Position numbers and translations under genes: made by a program. Under the pieces are notes generated by a model. The model ran no database searches and had not been told where the DNA came from. It saw nothing but the letters and a program-made list of their open reading frames with translations. This document shows positions 31,145-42,100 of a DNA stretch of 64,000 bases, piece by piece (within the stretch, counting starts at the first letter, position 1; each line of letters opens with the position of its first letter). The DNA lies in NCBI GenBank assembly GCA_973895155.1, contig OZ316899.1, forward strand, positions 7,254,001-7,318,000, read 5' to 3'. This DNA comes from Marsupella aquatica. Lineage: Eukaryota > Marchantiophyta.

Positions 31145-32639
31145 TCATCCTCTAGAACACTTATCACAAATCAACATAGTAGTTGCTCCCTGAGCACATC
31201 CACACAACATACATTTCAAGCCAGCACGAACATGTGCCAAGCTTGGATATACTGTACCGTCAATGTTGGGAAGGTGACATGGTGCACAGTTGCGCACATG
31301 ATCCTTCCAAACCATACCATCGCGTCCCTCCAACATCAGGACACCAGAAGGCAACACTTCACGCACACGTAAGATTGTCCGGCCTGCGGTCACATCAAGT
31401 ATTGTGGGTGCTGTCTGCTGCAAATAAACATAATCACCAGGATGAAATCGTCGAATGCTTGCACACGCGGTAACCTCCTCCACGAATAGTGGCATATCTC
31501 AAAGTATCACGATGTTGGGCAATGGCAAGGTTGTCAAAAGCCATGGGCATCACTCTCTGAAATACCCGTGCTCTCTCTAAACACACCTTGATCCAAACAT
31601 CAGGATCATCCAAGTTCACAACTGGTGCAGCATCACGACAAATAGTTGCTGGCAAATCTGGCTCTCTACCATAGAGCAAAAAGTAAGGTGAGAAGGATGC
31701 AAGTGATGCTTGCCGACTGAAACGGTAGCCCATAGCTAACCAAGGTAGCTGGAGATCCCAATCTCCCAGATGACCAACCTGCAAGCCATACTTACGCAAT
31801 CCTCTCTTCATAGTTTGCACAACTCTCTCAGCTAATCCACCTGCCTCAGGATGATCACAAGAGGTAGTACGATGATCAATCAGAGCTTGTTCACACAAAC
31901 TCTCAAACTCTCCACGGAACTCAGTTCCCTGATCAGTCAACACCTCAGTTGGTGCTCCAAAATGACTAAGTACATGATCCAAAAATGTAGCAGCAACTCC
32001 TCCACTGGCTTTATCTGGCAACGCCACTAGCTCAATCCACTTGGAGAAGTGCTCCACCATGACCAAAACATACCGATTATGACGTTGCGTAAGAGGTAAT
32101 GGACCAGCAAAATCCAAACTCCAACGATATCCCAAACCCATGATCGGCAATGGGTGCAACTAGGGAGTGGGAATATTAAATGATGCTCTCACTCTATCAC
32201 ATACCACAAACTTAGCTATCAACTGCTGGACATGAGTGTGCATACCACGCCACCAATACTGTGTCTGCAGCAAGCTATAAGTACGCTTCACACCAAAGTG
32301 ACCCAACTCCTCGTGTGCATGTCGCACCAAATATACTCGTTGTGATGGTTTTGGTACCACCAACACCCTACCATCATGCGGTACTCTCAAAAGATGGTTT
32401 CCCTCCCATCGAAACCTCTTGGCTCTCTGTAGAACCTTGTCACGTTCTTTGGCATCAACAATGCCAACAATAGAACCATTGCGCAGATATTCCAACACTC
32501 TCACATCATTGTGAATATCTTGTTGTCCAGAAGTTACCTCACCAACATCCACATCTGAAGACTCATCATCCACTCCATCCAATGAGGTAGAGTCCACAGC
32601 CATTGTATGCTGGCACCCAACAAAGAAAGGCAGATGCAT
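31145..32639 (-). pseudogene. Gypsy integrase with C-terminal PHD finger, copy 1
   Basis: The H2C2 finger (VRHAHEELGHFGVKRT; IAKFVVCDRVR) has its first Cys replaced by Phe; copy 2 has CVVC. The catalytic core is WSLDFAGPLPL, EVLTDQGTEFRGEF and GGLAERVVQT (D, D, E). Next come the post-core DYVYLQQTAPTILD and VREVLPSGVLMLEGRDGMVW, then the PHD start (CMLCGCAQGATTMLICDKCS), where TGA at 31145-31147 replaces the Trp codon seen in copy 2. TAG at 32160-32162 stands where copy 2 has CAG. Frame changes occur near 31470 and 32600. Confidence 0.8.
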
Positions 32640-34134
32640 GCCATCCTGGCACCATCTTCTTATCTAACTCATTATGCCATCTCGCTCCAGTCTCATCCTG
32701 CTGACTAGTACATGGATTGCGGCTTAATCCATCTGCATCCAAGTTCACTTTTCCAGGCCTATGCACCACCTGGAAATCATACTCCTGTAACAACAATGCC
32801 CATCGTGCAAGCTTCCCTGTAAGCTTGTCAGACTCCATTAACCACTTAAGAGGCTGATGATCAGTGATCAAGGTGAAGGGGTTACCAAACAAGTAGCAAC
32901 AAAAGTGTGCAACAGCCCACACTGCTGCCAAACACTCTCCCTCATAAGAGCTATACTTAGTCTCTGCTGAATTGTTTGATCTACTAACATAAGCCACAAC
33001 AAACTCATTCCCCTCATCATCCTTCTGAGTCAGCACTGCTCCAAGTCCTACTCCACTCCAATCAGTGTGTAGCTGAAATGGTCTGCCTGAAATGGGTCTT
33101 CTCAAAATAGGGGATGATGCCAAACTTTGCTTCAACTCCTGAAAGGCATGCTCCTGGTCATCACCCCAAATCCATTCCTGATCCAACTTAGTGAGTATGG
33201 TCAAAGGTTTAGCAAGCTGGCTAAATCCTTTAACATACCTCCTATAGTAGCTCGCCAATCCCAAGAACGCACGAACTCTACTCACATCAGTAGGACAAGT
33301 AATCTGTGTAATGGCCTCCACTTTAGTCTGCTGTACATCCAATCCCTCTGGGTATATAGTGTGGCCCAAATACTCAATCTGTTCTTGGAAGAACTTACAC
33401 TTGCTAGGATGGAGTTTCAACCCATGTGCTCTCAATCTCTCCAACACAATCTACAAGTGCTGCTGATGTTCTTCCACAGTAGAAGAATAGACCAAAATAT
33501 CATCAATATAACATCTGACAAAATCCAAACCTGCAAGGATTCGATCCATGACTCTTTGGAACTCAGCTGGTGCATTCTTCAACCCAAATGGTAAGAATAA
33601 CCACTGATACAAACGATCTTTGCCATAAGAATCAATCCCCCAGAATGTTGTCTTGGACCTATCAGCATGCCTAATTGGAAGCTGATGGTACCCTGCCCTC
33701 AGATCCAATGAACTGAAAACCTTTGCATGCCCCACAGCATCAAAGATCTCCTCAGGTGTGGGCATGGCATATCTATCAGATTTTGTCTGGCGATTAATGG
33801 GTCTGTAATCACCACACATGCGCCTATCTGTGTAATTGCCATGCACATCCTTCTTGGTTGGCATCACTGTGGTAGATGCATACTCCCCATATGAAATCTC
33901 CACCAATCCAGCCTCCAATAAATCTTGAGTTCTGCTTTGAATCAGAGCTCTCTCCATGTCATTGTAATGGTATGGCCTACAAAAGATTGGCGCATCACTA
34001 GCCAATTCAATCTGAATACCAAGACCCTTTAATGTCCCCAAATCCTTCATGCTAAATGCAAAACAATTCCAGTAACTCTTCAGGAATTGATGCATGCAAC
34101 GTCTCTCCTCCCCTGTCAACTTAGGGCCAAGCTA
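32566..34134 (-). pseudogene. Gypsy reverse transcriptase and RNase H, copy 1
   Basis: One frame from 34134 to about 32640 with a TAG at 33451-33453. RT motifs: MRMCGDYRPINRQT-type palm (DRRMCGDYRPINRQTKSD), SSLDLRAGYHQLPI, WLFLPFGLKNAPAEFQ and the YIDD active site in FVRCYIDDILVYSS. The connection is LGHTIYPEGL and ALVRAFLGLASYYRRYVKGF-type. RNase H runs from FQLHTDWSGVGLGAVLTQKD through YSSYEGECLAAVWAVAHF and TLITDHQPLKWL to HRPGKVNLDADGLSRNP. Apart from the stop, all catalytic motifs are intact. Confidence 0.85.
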
Positions 34135-34200
34135 TGGTTCCCAACTCTCCACCAAATCCCTAATATCTCTTTGTAGGGTAGAAGAGATAGCTGATGATTG

Positions 34201-35420
34201 TTATTTAGTAGTAGATTGAGCAGTCCCTTCCTGCTCAACAATCTGTCCAGCCTTGGCCAATCGTGCCATAGGTCCATGGACCGTCTGCTCACCCCCAACT
34301 GTGGTTAGTATTGTCTCAGTGGACCGCAAGCTCACCAAGGGACAATCAGTAATTCTAGCATAGCGCATCCGCAACCGTTCAGCTACTCCCAAGCTGATAA
34401 TCCAAGTCAAACAATTCAGATCCATTGCTTGACCAAGAACCTGGCGCCACAAACCCTCTGACACAGAGGCAACTGCAGTGGTGCCAGTAAAAAATCCCAT
34501 AGCACGCTCTCTCTCATCAGCAGTAGGCTCCACTAACTGCTGGAGAGCTGTGTCCCACACAAGTCCAGGGCCACCTGCTCTTAATGCATATGAAGCAGAG
34601 TGGCTTACAAGAGTGGGTAATGCACAACATGGGCGCCCAACTGCATTGACCATTGCCAATGGAGGTCTATCAGGTTGGGTCACACCCTGTGCACAATGCC
34701 CTGGATCCAAAATATCATCCACCACTAAGGCTAGTGAGCGTGGAATGCTGTCAAATGCGCGCTTCAGCACCTCACATGGGATCAAATTGGTCCACCACAA
34801 GCGTGGACGATGTGCACGGGAACCCACACGTGCAACATCCAATAACACAACAAGTCCAATCCAAGACCTCACCTGGTGAATACTGGCAACAAGCCGACTA
34901 TGATCATCACCTAACAATGGCACATTCTCCAAAATGTATGCTGGAGATTGTGTCTGATGTAGCTAGAGATGACGCAGCACCAGTAACATTTCACAAAACA
35001 ATGCAGAGCGTGGATCATGAAGTCCATGCCCAACGCCGGCTCTAGATTGGCCCTGACATGGCCAATCAACAATCACCAAATCAATGGGGCCAACACGATG
35101 CAGATGATCCGCGCCCAGCAATGAAATATCAGTAGGTAGTGCATGCTGATAACCACGAACAGCATCCACTGGCAGCAACTATGGATATCTATCCACCAAC
35201 ATAGCCACATGTTGCAATGAGACCCTCTGTGCTGTCTCATCTGTATCCACATACAAATAACGACGCACAGGAATTCCTGCCTGAAGAACAGCAGCCAATC
35301 CAGTGCTAATCCCACCAAAAAGATCCAACAAACAAATACCCTCCGATGGATACTGCCAAGCAATAGGAGTGGTGTCCAATGGTGAAAGAGTCACAAGTCC
35401 ATCTGCAAGAGACTGCTCTG
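34201..35420 (-). pseudogene. C5-cytosine DNA methyltransferase domain inside the gypsy pol, copy 1
   Basis: Between protease and RT in the same frame. Motif I is ICLLDLFGGISTGLA (35337-35293), with motif II-like YLYVDTDETAQR. The motif IV catalytic loop is VDWPCQGQSRAG with the Pro-Cys pair at about 35061-35056. Motif VI is YILENV (about 34930). Motif VIII-like is AHRPRLWWTN. The C-terminal ADERERAMGF and VLGQAMDLNCLTW match motifs IX/X. TAG codons at 35179 and 34963 and TAA at 34201 interrupt it; each is explained by Gln to stop. Such enzymes transfer a methyl group from S-adenosylmethionine to cytosine C5. In this position it would be released from the polyprotein and could methylate element DNA (inference). 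The catalytic residues look intact. Confidence 0.85.
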
Positions 35421-35421
35421 C

Positions 35422-36510
35422 TCATGACTTTGGTGTAAAAGCATGACGCCATGCATCATGTACCAATCGTGCTGCTGTCTGTGGCAAGGCCTGTGCATTG
35501 CCCCACACTAGTGGCACAACACTGCCAATAGGTAATCCTCGCATGATGTGCTCCTCATGTGACTCCTCCAATGGTGGAACATCTGTTGCATGTGCATTAC
35601 CCTCAATCAAATCATCAGGTCCAGCAATTAGACCACTGAATGCTACCAAAGACAATGGTGTGGATTTAGGGCCTCCCATAAGTCCACTAAATCTCACTGG
35701 CAATTTGCTCAATTGAGCATCTCCTAACTGCCAATCAGGTCTATATGACATTGATTCCTCCAAAAAATCAAGAATAAATCCCATGGGGTAGAGCATTGTA
35801 CATCCCACCAACACATCATATGACTCTGCCTTAGTCAGAATAGCTCGCACCTGTATCTATGAGCTATCTGTGGTATGACCTTCCTGAATCCTCAAATCAA
35901 GAGGTCTCCTGGTAATGTGCTGTGTAGGTGTAGGTCCCCCCAATGAAGTCTGAATGGGAAAGGGACAATCCTCCAAATCCTCTGGACGCAATCCCAATCC
36001 ACGTATGACAGACTTTCCCAACATCAAGGGCTGAGCACCAGTATCCAGTAACACCCTCTCTGGCTAGTATACTGCTCCAGAAAGCCCAACTAATCAAAAG
36101 ATACCACTCCGATTATCCAATGATACAACACTAGGTTTAAACCTAGTCCTCTCAAATGCAGGGCGTGCTGGTAAATCCACCAAGCTCACTGCTGCTGCAT
36201 GCCATGTCTCACTAGTAGCAATAGGTGGCATGGTCTTCACTGCATCAACATTGCAAGTTGCTTCTGCATGGGAAGCAACCACTGGAGTGTCCTCACAGAG
36301 TGTAGCTACCAATCTGAACACTTCTGTAGGACCAACTCCCAAGTTCAGCATGTCTGTCGCTGAAAATAATGGGGTGCGTACTATGGTAGTAGCCGCCCCC
36401 AGCAGGGTACCTGTCATCCCTGCTGCATCACTACCTGATTCTACCAACTTACCCACGCCAGGGTTTGTCCGAATCGGGTTCATAGAGGCAGTCTGAACTG
36501 TCTCTGACAA
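35422..36510 (-). pseudogene. Gypsy aspartic protease and flanking region, copy 1
   Basis: VLLDTGAQPLMLGK (about 36055-36014) is the retropepsin active-site loop (D-T-G), followed by GLGLRPEDLEDC. Upstream 36510-36096 is a less conserved linker, and 35850-35424 is a region ending DAWRHAFTPKS. Stops: TGA 36094-36096, TAG 36064-36066, TAG 35857-35859 and TGA 35422-35424, all in one frame. The frame differs from gag, so gag-pol would normally need a frameshift. Confidence 0.75.
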
Positions 36511-36613
36511 TGTAAAAGACTGAGGAAACTTTGTTTGCCGACGTGCATCCCCCTTTGTGGATCTAACTCCACTACTGCTCCTCAGGGCTCAAGAGCTTTA
36601 GCTGCCCCACGTG

Positions 36614-38098
36614 TCAAAGCTGCTGATGCATCAATATGTGCAGTGCCACACAGAATCCCATGGTGGCAAGGTCTCCATCAGCTCCATAAGATGTGGAAGG
36701 ACCATGGGATGTGGAAGGTCCATAGGATGTAGATGCCCCATCACCAGAAGTAGGTCTCATCTGAGAACTAGCCATGGAAGCTAGCTGTTGCTCCAATTGA
36801 GCAATCTTAGCATCCTTTGGATCTATGGTTACAGTAGGGGCAGCGTCACCTCCCTGTCTCCCTACATGTGGCATGCCACGACCACGTCCACCACCTCTAC
36901 CTCCTCCTCCTCTTCCTTGATCATGTGTACGGGATCCTCCTCTTCGTAACTCAAGGTGGAGTGAGAAACACCTATCCTTGGTGTGTCCAGGAGCTCCACA
37001 GTGATCACACTGTCGCTGATTAGGCGTTGATGCTCCCCCTGATCCTCTATGATCTGGGCAATATCTCTGTGCATGATCCCCACCACAGGTCCAACATCCT
37101 GACTGCTGTCCAACATAAGAGGGCACAGGTCTCTGGCTGGTAGACTCTCGTGCAGTAGGCTTCTCCCTCTGGCTCTTCCGTGCAGTAGGCTGTGGTGTGG
37201 ATGTAGATGCAACCTTTGGTGCTTCCTTGGCAAATCCGGAAGTCACCACCTTCTCATTCACCATATTGAGCTCAATACGCTCAAAAAGGGTAAAAACAAC
37301 TACTAATGTGGGATCTGCATCCCTAAGCAGGGTGACATCTCTCACTCTGCGTCGCAATTCTCTTTTCAAAATTGCATACCAAAACTAGACTGCCTGAGCC
37401 TTTGTCACTCCCTTGGTGACAGTGATCAATCTGCGCATACGAGTGTATGCCTCACATAGACTCTCTCCAATTTTGCGCTGGAACTCCTAGAGACCCTTCA
37501 ACTTATCAGCTCTCACACCCTGATAGTTTTGCTTCGGTACCTCAAAGAATTCCACCACAGGGTTAAATACTGGTGCAACTCCAGTTCTTGTCACAATCGC
37601 ACCGGCAGGAGTAGCGGTGGATGATGCTGGAGTGCTGCTGGTGGATGGTGTGCCACTCTGGCTAGTGCTGCTAGAAGAAGCAGCAGCTGTGGCAATGGGT
37701 TGGGCAGCCGCACTAGTGCCATAGGTGATGGACACGTAATTAGGCGACCAATGCTGCCTCCATGCCTCAATCTCAACCAAATGAGCCTTCTGAAACCCAT
37801 GGTAGTCATCCATGGGTGGCCCCTCCAAATGCTGAAATAATCCCTTCCATGCCATGAAAGGGGTAAACAACGTGGCGTTACGCAATGTCTGCATATTGCA
37901 CCACGTATCAAACTCTTGGATGAAGTCATCCAGATCAATTGTGCCAACTGCACCAGAGCATTGTCGTGGGCCCTTTGTAGCCCCGTACATCTTGTCCATA
38001 TCCCACAACAAAGGTACAACCACCTGATGACGAGGAGAACTGGTCATTGAGTCCTCGTCGGAATCACTATCTGAAGCTGCACTGCTGACTGCTACCAA
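36614..38098 (-). pseudogene. Gypsy gag, copy 1
   Basis: One frame from 38098 to 36614 with TAG at 37487-37489 and 37385-37387. The capsid-like region (LDDFIQEFDTWCNMQTLRNA; FMAWKGLFQHLEGPP) is followed by a Ser/Thr/Ala linker and then two zinc knuckles. The first, CWTCGGDHAQRYC, is one residue short of the CX2CX4HX4C spacing. The second, CDHCGAPGHTKDRC, is canonical. A Gly/Arg-rich segment (RGGGGRGGGRGRGM) and a repeated PSTSYG/PSTSHG tail follow. The start lacks an ATG at 38098. Confidence 0.75.
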
Positions 38099-38647
38099 TG
38101 CCGCTGGCCAAAATTACGCCCCACTCTGAGTGAAACCGGTCCGTCGTCCATCGGGTAACCCAGCAGCACCAGAAGAATCCGTGGTGACCAACCTAACCGA
38201 ATCTATATGATAACCCTAAGGGAAATCTGTCCTTGTCAGCAACACAAACACTCACCATGGTGTATTGGGCATCACTCCAACATCACCAGGAGAGAAATAC
38301 GTAGCACAACTAGAATATCCGGTTGCAAACCCGGATCACTCCTATAGAATCAAGCGCCCACGCCAAACTAACATGGTGCATAAACAGGAAGCATATGTGG
38401 AGAGGATCCAATCAACAAGAAGAGATCCACAATAACTCTCCACATCAATAGTGATCATACATCAATCAAACAATGTTCATAATGTTCAATGTGGGGCCTT
38501 CATAATAGGCCTCCAATGTTCAATGTCGTAGCTAAGGATCCATGCACAATTGGTTCAATCCATGCATCTAGATGGATTCAGAAGCATCAAAAACCTTCAG
38601 GGAGCTTATGATTTGCCCCAAAATGGCAATCTAAACAAACTAGTATG
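38099..38647 (-). other. Gypsy copy 1 leader, interrupted by copia
   Basis: Non-coding. It continues on the other side of the copia element at 44441. No primer-binding site complementary to a plant initiator tRNA was recognised. The last five bases (GTATG, 38643-38647) are the copia target duplication. Confidence 0.5.
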
Positions 38648-38811
38648 TGTTGTGTGACAATGGAGAGACTTGCAACTCGCTATTGTGTTCCATTATGGGT
38701 GTGACTTATATAGTCACCATAGGGTTACATGTTGGGGTTGGTGTTAACCCATGTTACCCCTTCAGGATAGGGTTAGGGGTTAACCATGGTCTAGAGTAAA
38801 TGGTTACAACA
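38648..38811 (-). repeat. Copia 3' LTR
   Basis: 164 bp, TGTTGTGTG...TTACAACA on the plus strand (short inverted TGTTG/CAACA ends). It is preceded on the minus strand by the purine-rich CTCCAAGGGGAAG (38812-38824), the likely polypurine tract. Confidence 0.95.
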
Positions 38812-39173
38812 CTTCCCCTTGGAGAGTTTAGGGGTATAAAATCACCACACTACTAACCCTATGTTTATTTTTGGTGCTACCCCATTAAAACCTTCTGCTT
38901 TCTTCATAAGGAAAAAGGGTTCTAGCCACCATTAGTAGGATTTTCTTAAATTTGCACTAAGGTGAGTCTACCTTATAATTTGTCCAAATGTAAAGTTTAA
39001 TTTGGGTCCCCTATTACTAAAACTACTTCCCCTTAGTTTAAATGGGGTGTTTACGATAATAATTATTCTATCTTGTATTGGTATGAAAAATCGTATTCTG
39101 TCTATGTATACAGGAACGAAAGTTTTAGGTTGCATCGTCGTCGAGTCGGCTGTCGTCTGTCGGCTCGAGCTGC

Positions 39174-42100
39174 TCATTCAAACTGTGGAGTTTCTCTCGT
39201 TTGTGTGTCGACGGGCAGGCGCAATGTCGACAATCTTGTCATGCCGATCGCTGCTACGTGCTTTCGATGGAGGCTGGCGGGTAATGGCTTCGTGAATAGA
39301 TCAGCACAGTTCTCCTGGGAGCTCTTCCAGTGCACATTGATGTGCTGCCCTATCTGTTCATGGGTAAAGAAAAATTTTGGGTCGATATGCTTCGTGCGGT
39401 CTGTCTTCATATATCCTGCATTGATTTGGTCCACGCAAGCTTTGTTATCTTCATGGATAATCGTCGGTTTGGTGAGTAGTGGCTTACCAGTATTCTTGCG
39501 GATGTGGTTTATGATGTTTCGAAGCCATAGCGCTTCTCTTGTTGCTTCGTAAAGAGCTATTACTTCTGAATGATTGGACGATGTGGTAGTCAAGGTTTGT
39601 TTTGTACTGCGCCATGATATTGCTGTGTTGCCTTGCAAGAAGACATAACCAGTCTGAGATTTCGAGTCATGCGGATCGGATAGATATCCAGCGTCCGCGT
39701 ATCCTTGCAGTTCATCCGGGTTATCATTGGCGAAATACAGGCCCATATCCATGGAGCCTTGAAGATAACGAAATAGTCGTTTGATGCCGTTCCAGTGGCG
39801 AATAGTAGGTTGGGCGCTATGTCGTGCCAAGAGACTCACTGCAAATGAAATGTCGGGACGGGTGTTGTTCGCCAGATAGAGGAGAGCTCCGATTGCAGAT
39901 AAATAAGGCTTGTCTGCATCAAGAAGTGGTTCATTTTCTTGTCTCCTTCTAAACATATCTTTAGTGGTGTCCAGGGATCGCATCTCCATGGGAGTCGAGA
40001 CTGAGTAAGCATTTTGCATGTTAAACTGTCGAAGAATTTTCTTTGTGTAAGTTGATTGACTAATAAACATACTTTGTGGCAGGTGGTCGAACTGTAGACC
40101 GAGGCAATACGTCGGTTCTCCCAGTTCTTTCATTTCGAAGATGCCCTTCATTGTATTAATAGTCTGCTTTAATAGCTTGGGGGTGCCGAACAGATTGACG
40201 TCATCAACATATAGTGCTAATATCACGAACTCAGGTGCTAGGTGTTTTATAAAAATGCAAGGGGCGAGGTCGTCATTTATAAAGCCAAGAGTCTGCATCT
40301 TAGTTTTGAATGTCTGATACCAGATGCGTCCGCTCTGTTTCAGTCCGTTTATTGATTTAAGGACTTGCACAGCAAATGCCTGCTGTCCAGTCCCATATTT
40401 ACCTGGGTACTGGAGTGGTTCTTTGAGTGTGTTGCCACTGCTCAACACTAGGCCTTTAATGTCATCATCAGGGACAATCTGTCGAAGTCCCGACTTCATG
40501 TCCTGACTTAGGGTATGTATATTCTTCCCCTGGATGTGCTCTACCACTCTTTCGAGCAATTCCTTTGGAGCTTTCATATATATTTCGGAGTCTAAGACTC
40601 CATATAGGTACGCAGTTACCACATCCATGAGTATGTTTTTGAGTTTATGCTTTCTTGAAAAAGATATTAAGTACCTAAAGGTAGTTACATCCATAACTGG
40701 CGAATAGGTTAAATCGTAATCCCTTCCAGGGATTTGGGTGTAGCCTTTCGCTACAAGCCTTGCTCGATATCTTATGACATCTCCTTGGGCATTGCGTTTT
40801 CTAACGAATATAAAACGACTATCTGTATAGTCATTCTTTGGTTGTACAACCTTAACTGGGCCGAATACTTGTCTTTTGATTAATGCGTCCATTTCTGTAT
40901 TGATAGCCTCTCTCCACTGTGGCCAATCGGGCCTTTTCTGTGCTTCTTTGATTGTATAGGGATCAGGTGTATCATTTGAGATGGATTGGGCTATATGATA
41001 AGCAAACTGCTCGTCTATTATTGTGTTTGATCGAGCATAAATGTGTCCTGTGTGTGTGTATTGAATAGACATTTCTTCATTATCTGGTGCCCTCTTTTTC
41101 TCTGGTTCGATACTGACCAGATTAAATGTGGTTTCAGTATTTACCGTTTGTGTACGTCTCTGGCGAGGGCGAGAATCAGTGGATCCTAGTGGGCGTCCTC
41201 TCTTCGCCTTAGGTAAGGTTTCCTTTGCTTGAGTTGGCAGCAGCTGAATCCGAGCTGGGGTATTGACTGCTTCAACATGTGATCTGGTCACATTTGCTGC
41301 GTCATTGAAAGCGTCAGGAATCTTTTCCAACATTTCGTGGAGATGTAATAAGCGCCTTACCTCCTCGTCTGCACTTTGAGTTCTTGGATCTTGATTGAGT
41401 AGATTTCTGCTATTCCAATTGAGCTGTACTGGTGTTATGTCGTGTGATGTAGTTGGCGCCTTAAGTAATGAGGGGAAAATTTCCTCATAGAAATGGCAGT
41501 CAGTGTGTCTTGCTTTAAATACATCAGCTGTGCTAGGTTCCAGATAGCGGATAAGAGACGAGGAGTCATGGCCAATATAAATACCTTCTCTCCTCTGTGG
41601 GCCAAGTTTGGATCGATGTGGCCCAAGGATGGGTACCATCACTTTACATCCGAATACTCTAATGTGTGAAAGGTCAGGGGGTAAACCGAATGCAAGGTGA
41701 TGAGGGGTTTTAGTATTAAATGCTGACGGCCGATACTTAAGCAAAGTTGTTGCATGGAGGACAGCGTGTCCCCATGCTGAAGGTGGTAGTTTAGAGTTCA
41801 ATAGAAGTGGCCTTGTTATCATTTGAATCCTTTTTATGACTGACTCTGCTATGCCGTTCTGGAAATGGACGTAAGGAACTGAGTATTCAATGTCGATCCC
41901 CGCTGTCATACAGAAGTCGTCAAATGCTCTGGAGGTAAATTCCCCTGCCCCGTCCACTCGCAATTTCTTAATTGGACAATCTGGGAATTGTACTCGAAGT
42001 TTTAATAAGTTGGCTAAGATTCTGGCAAAGACCAGGTTACGAGTAGAAATTAATGAAACGTGGAGCCATTTAGTTGAAGAGTCTACAATGGCTAAAAAAT

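Noticed and set aside
31145-37489. TAG/TAA read as glutamine (variant genetic code)
   Set aside because: The intact copia frame (1546 codons) and gypsy copy 2 integrase (437 codons) contain no internal TAG or TAA, and copy 2 has CAG at one of the TAG positions. Mutation explains the stops better than recoding.
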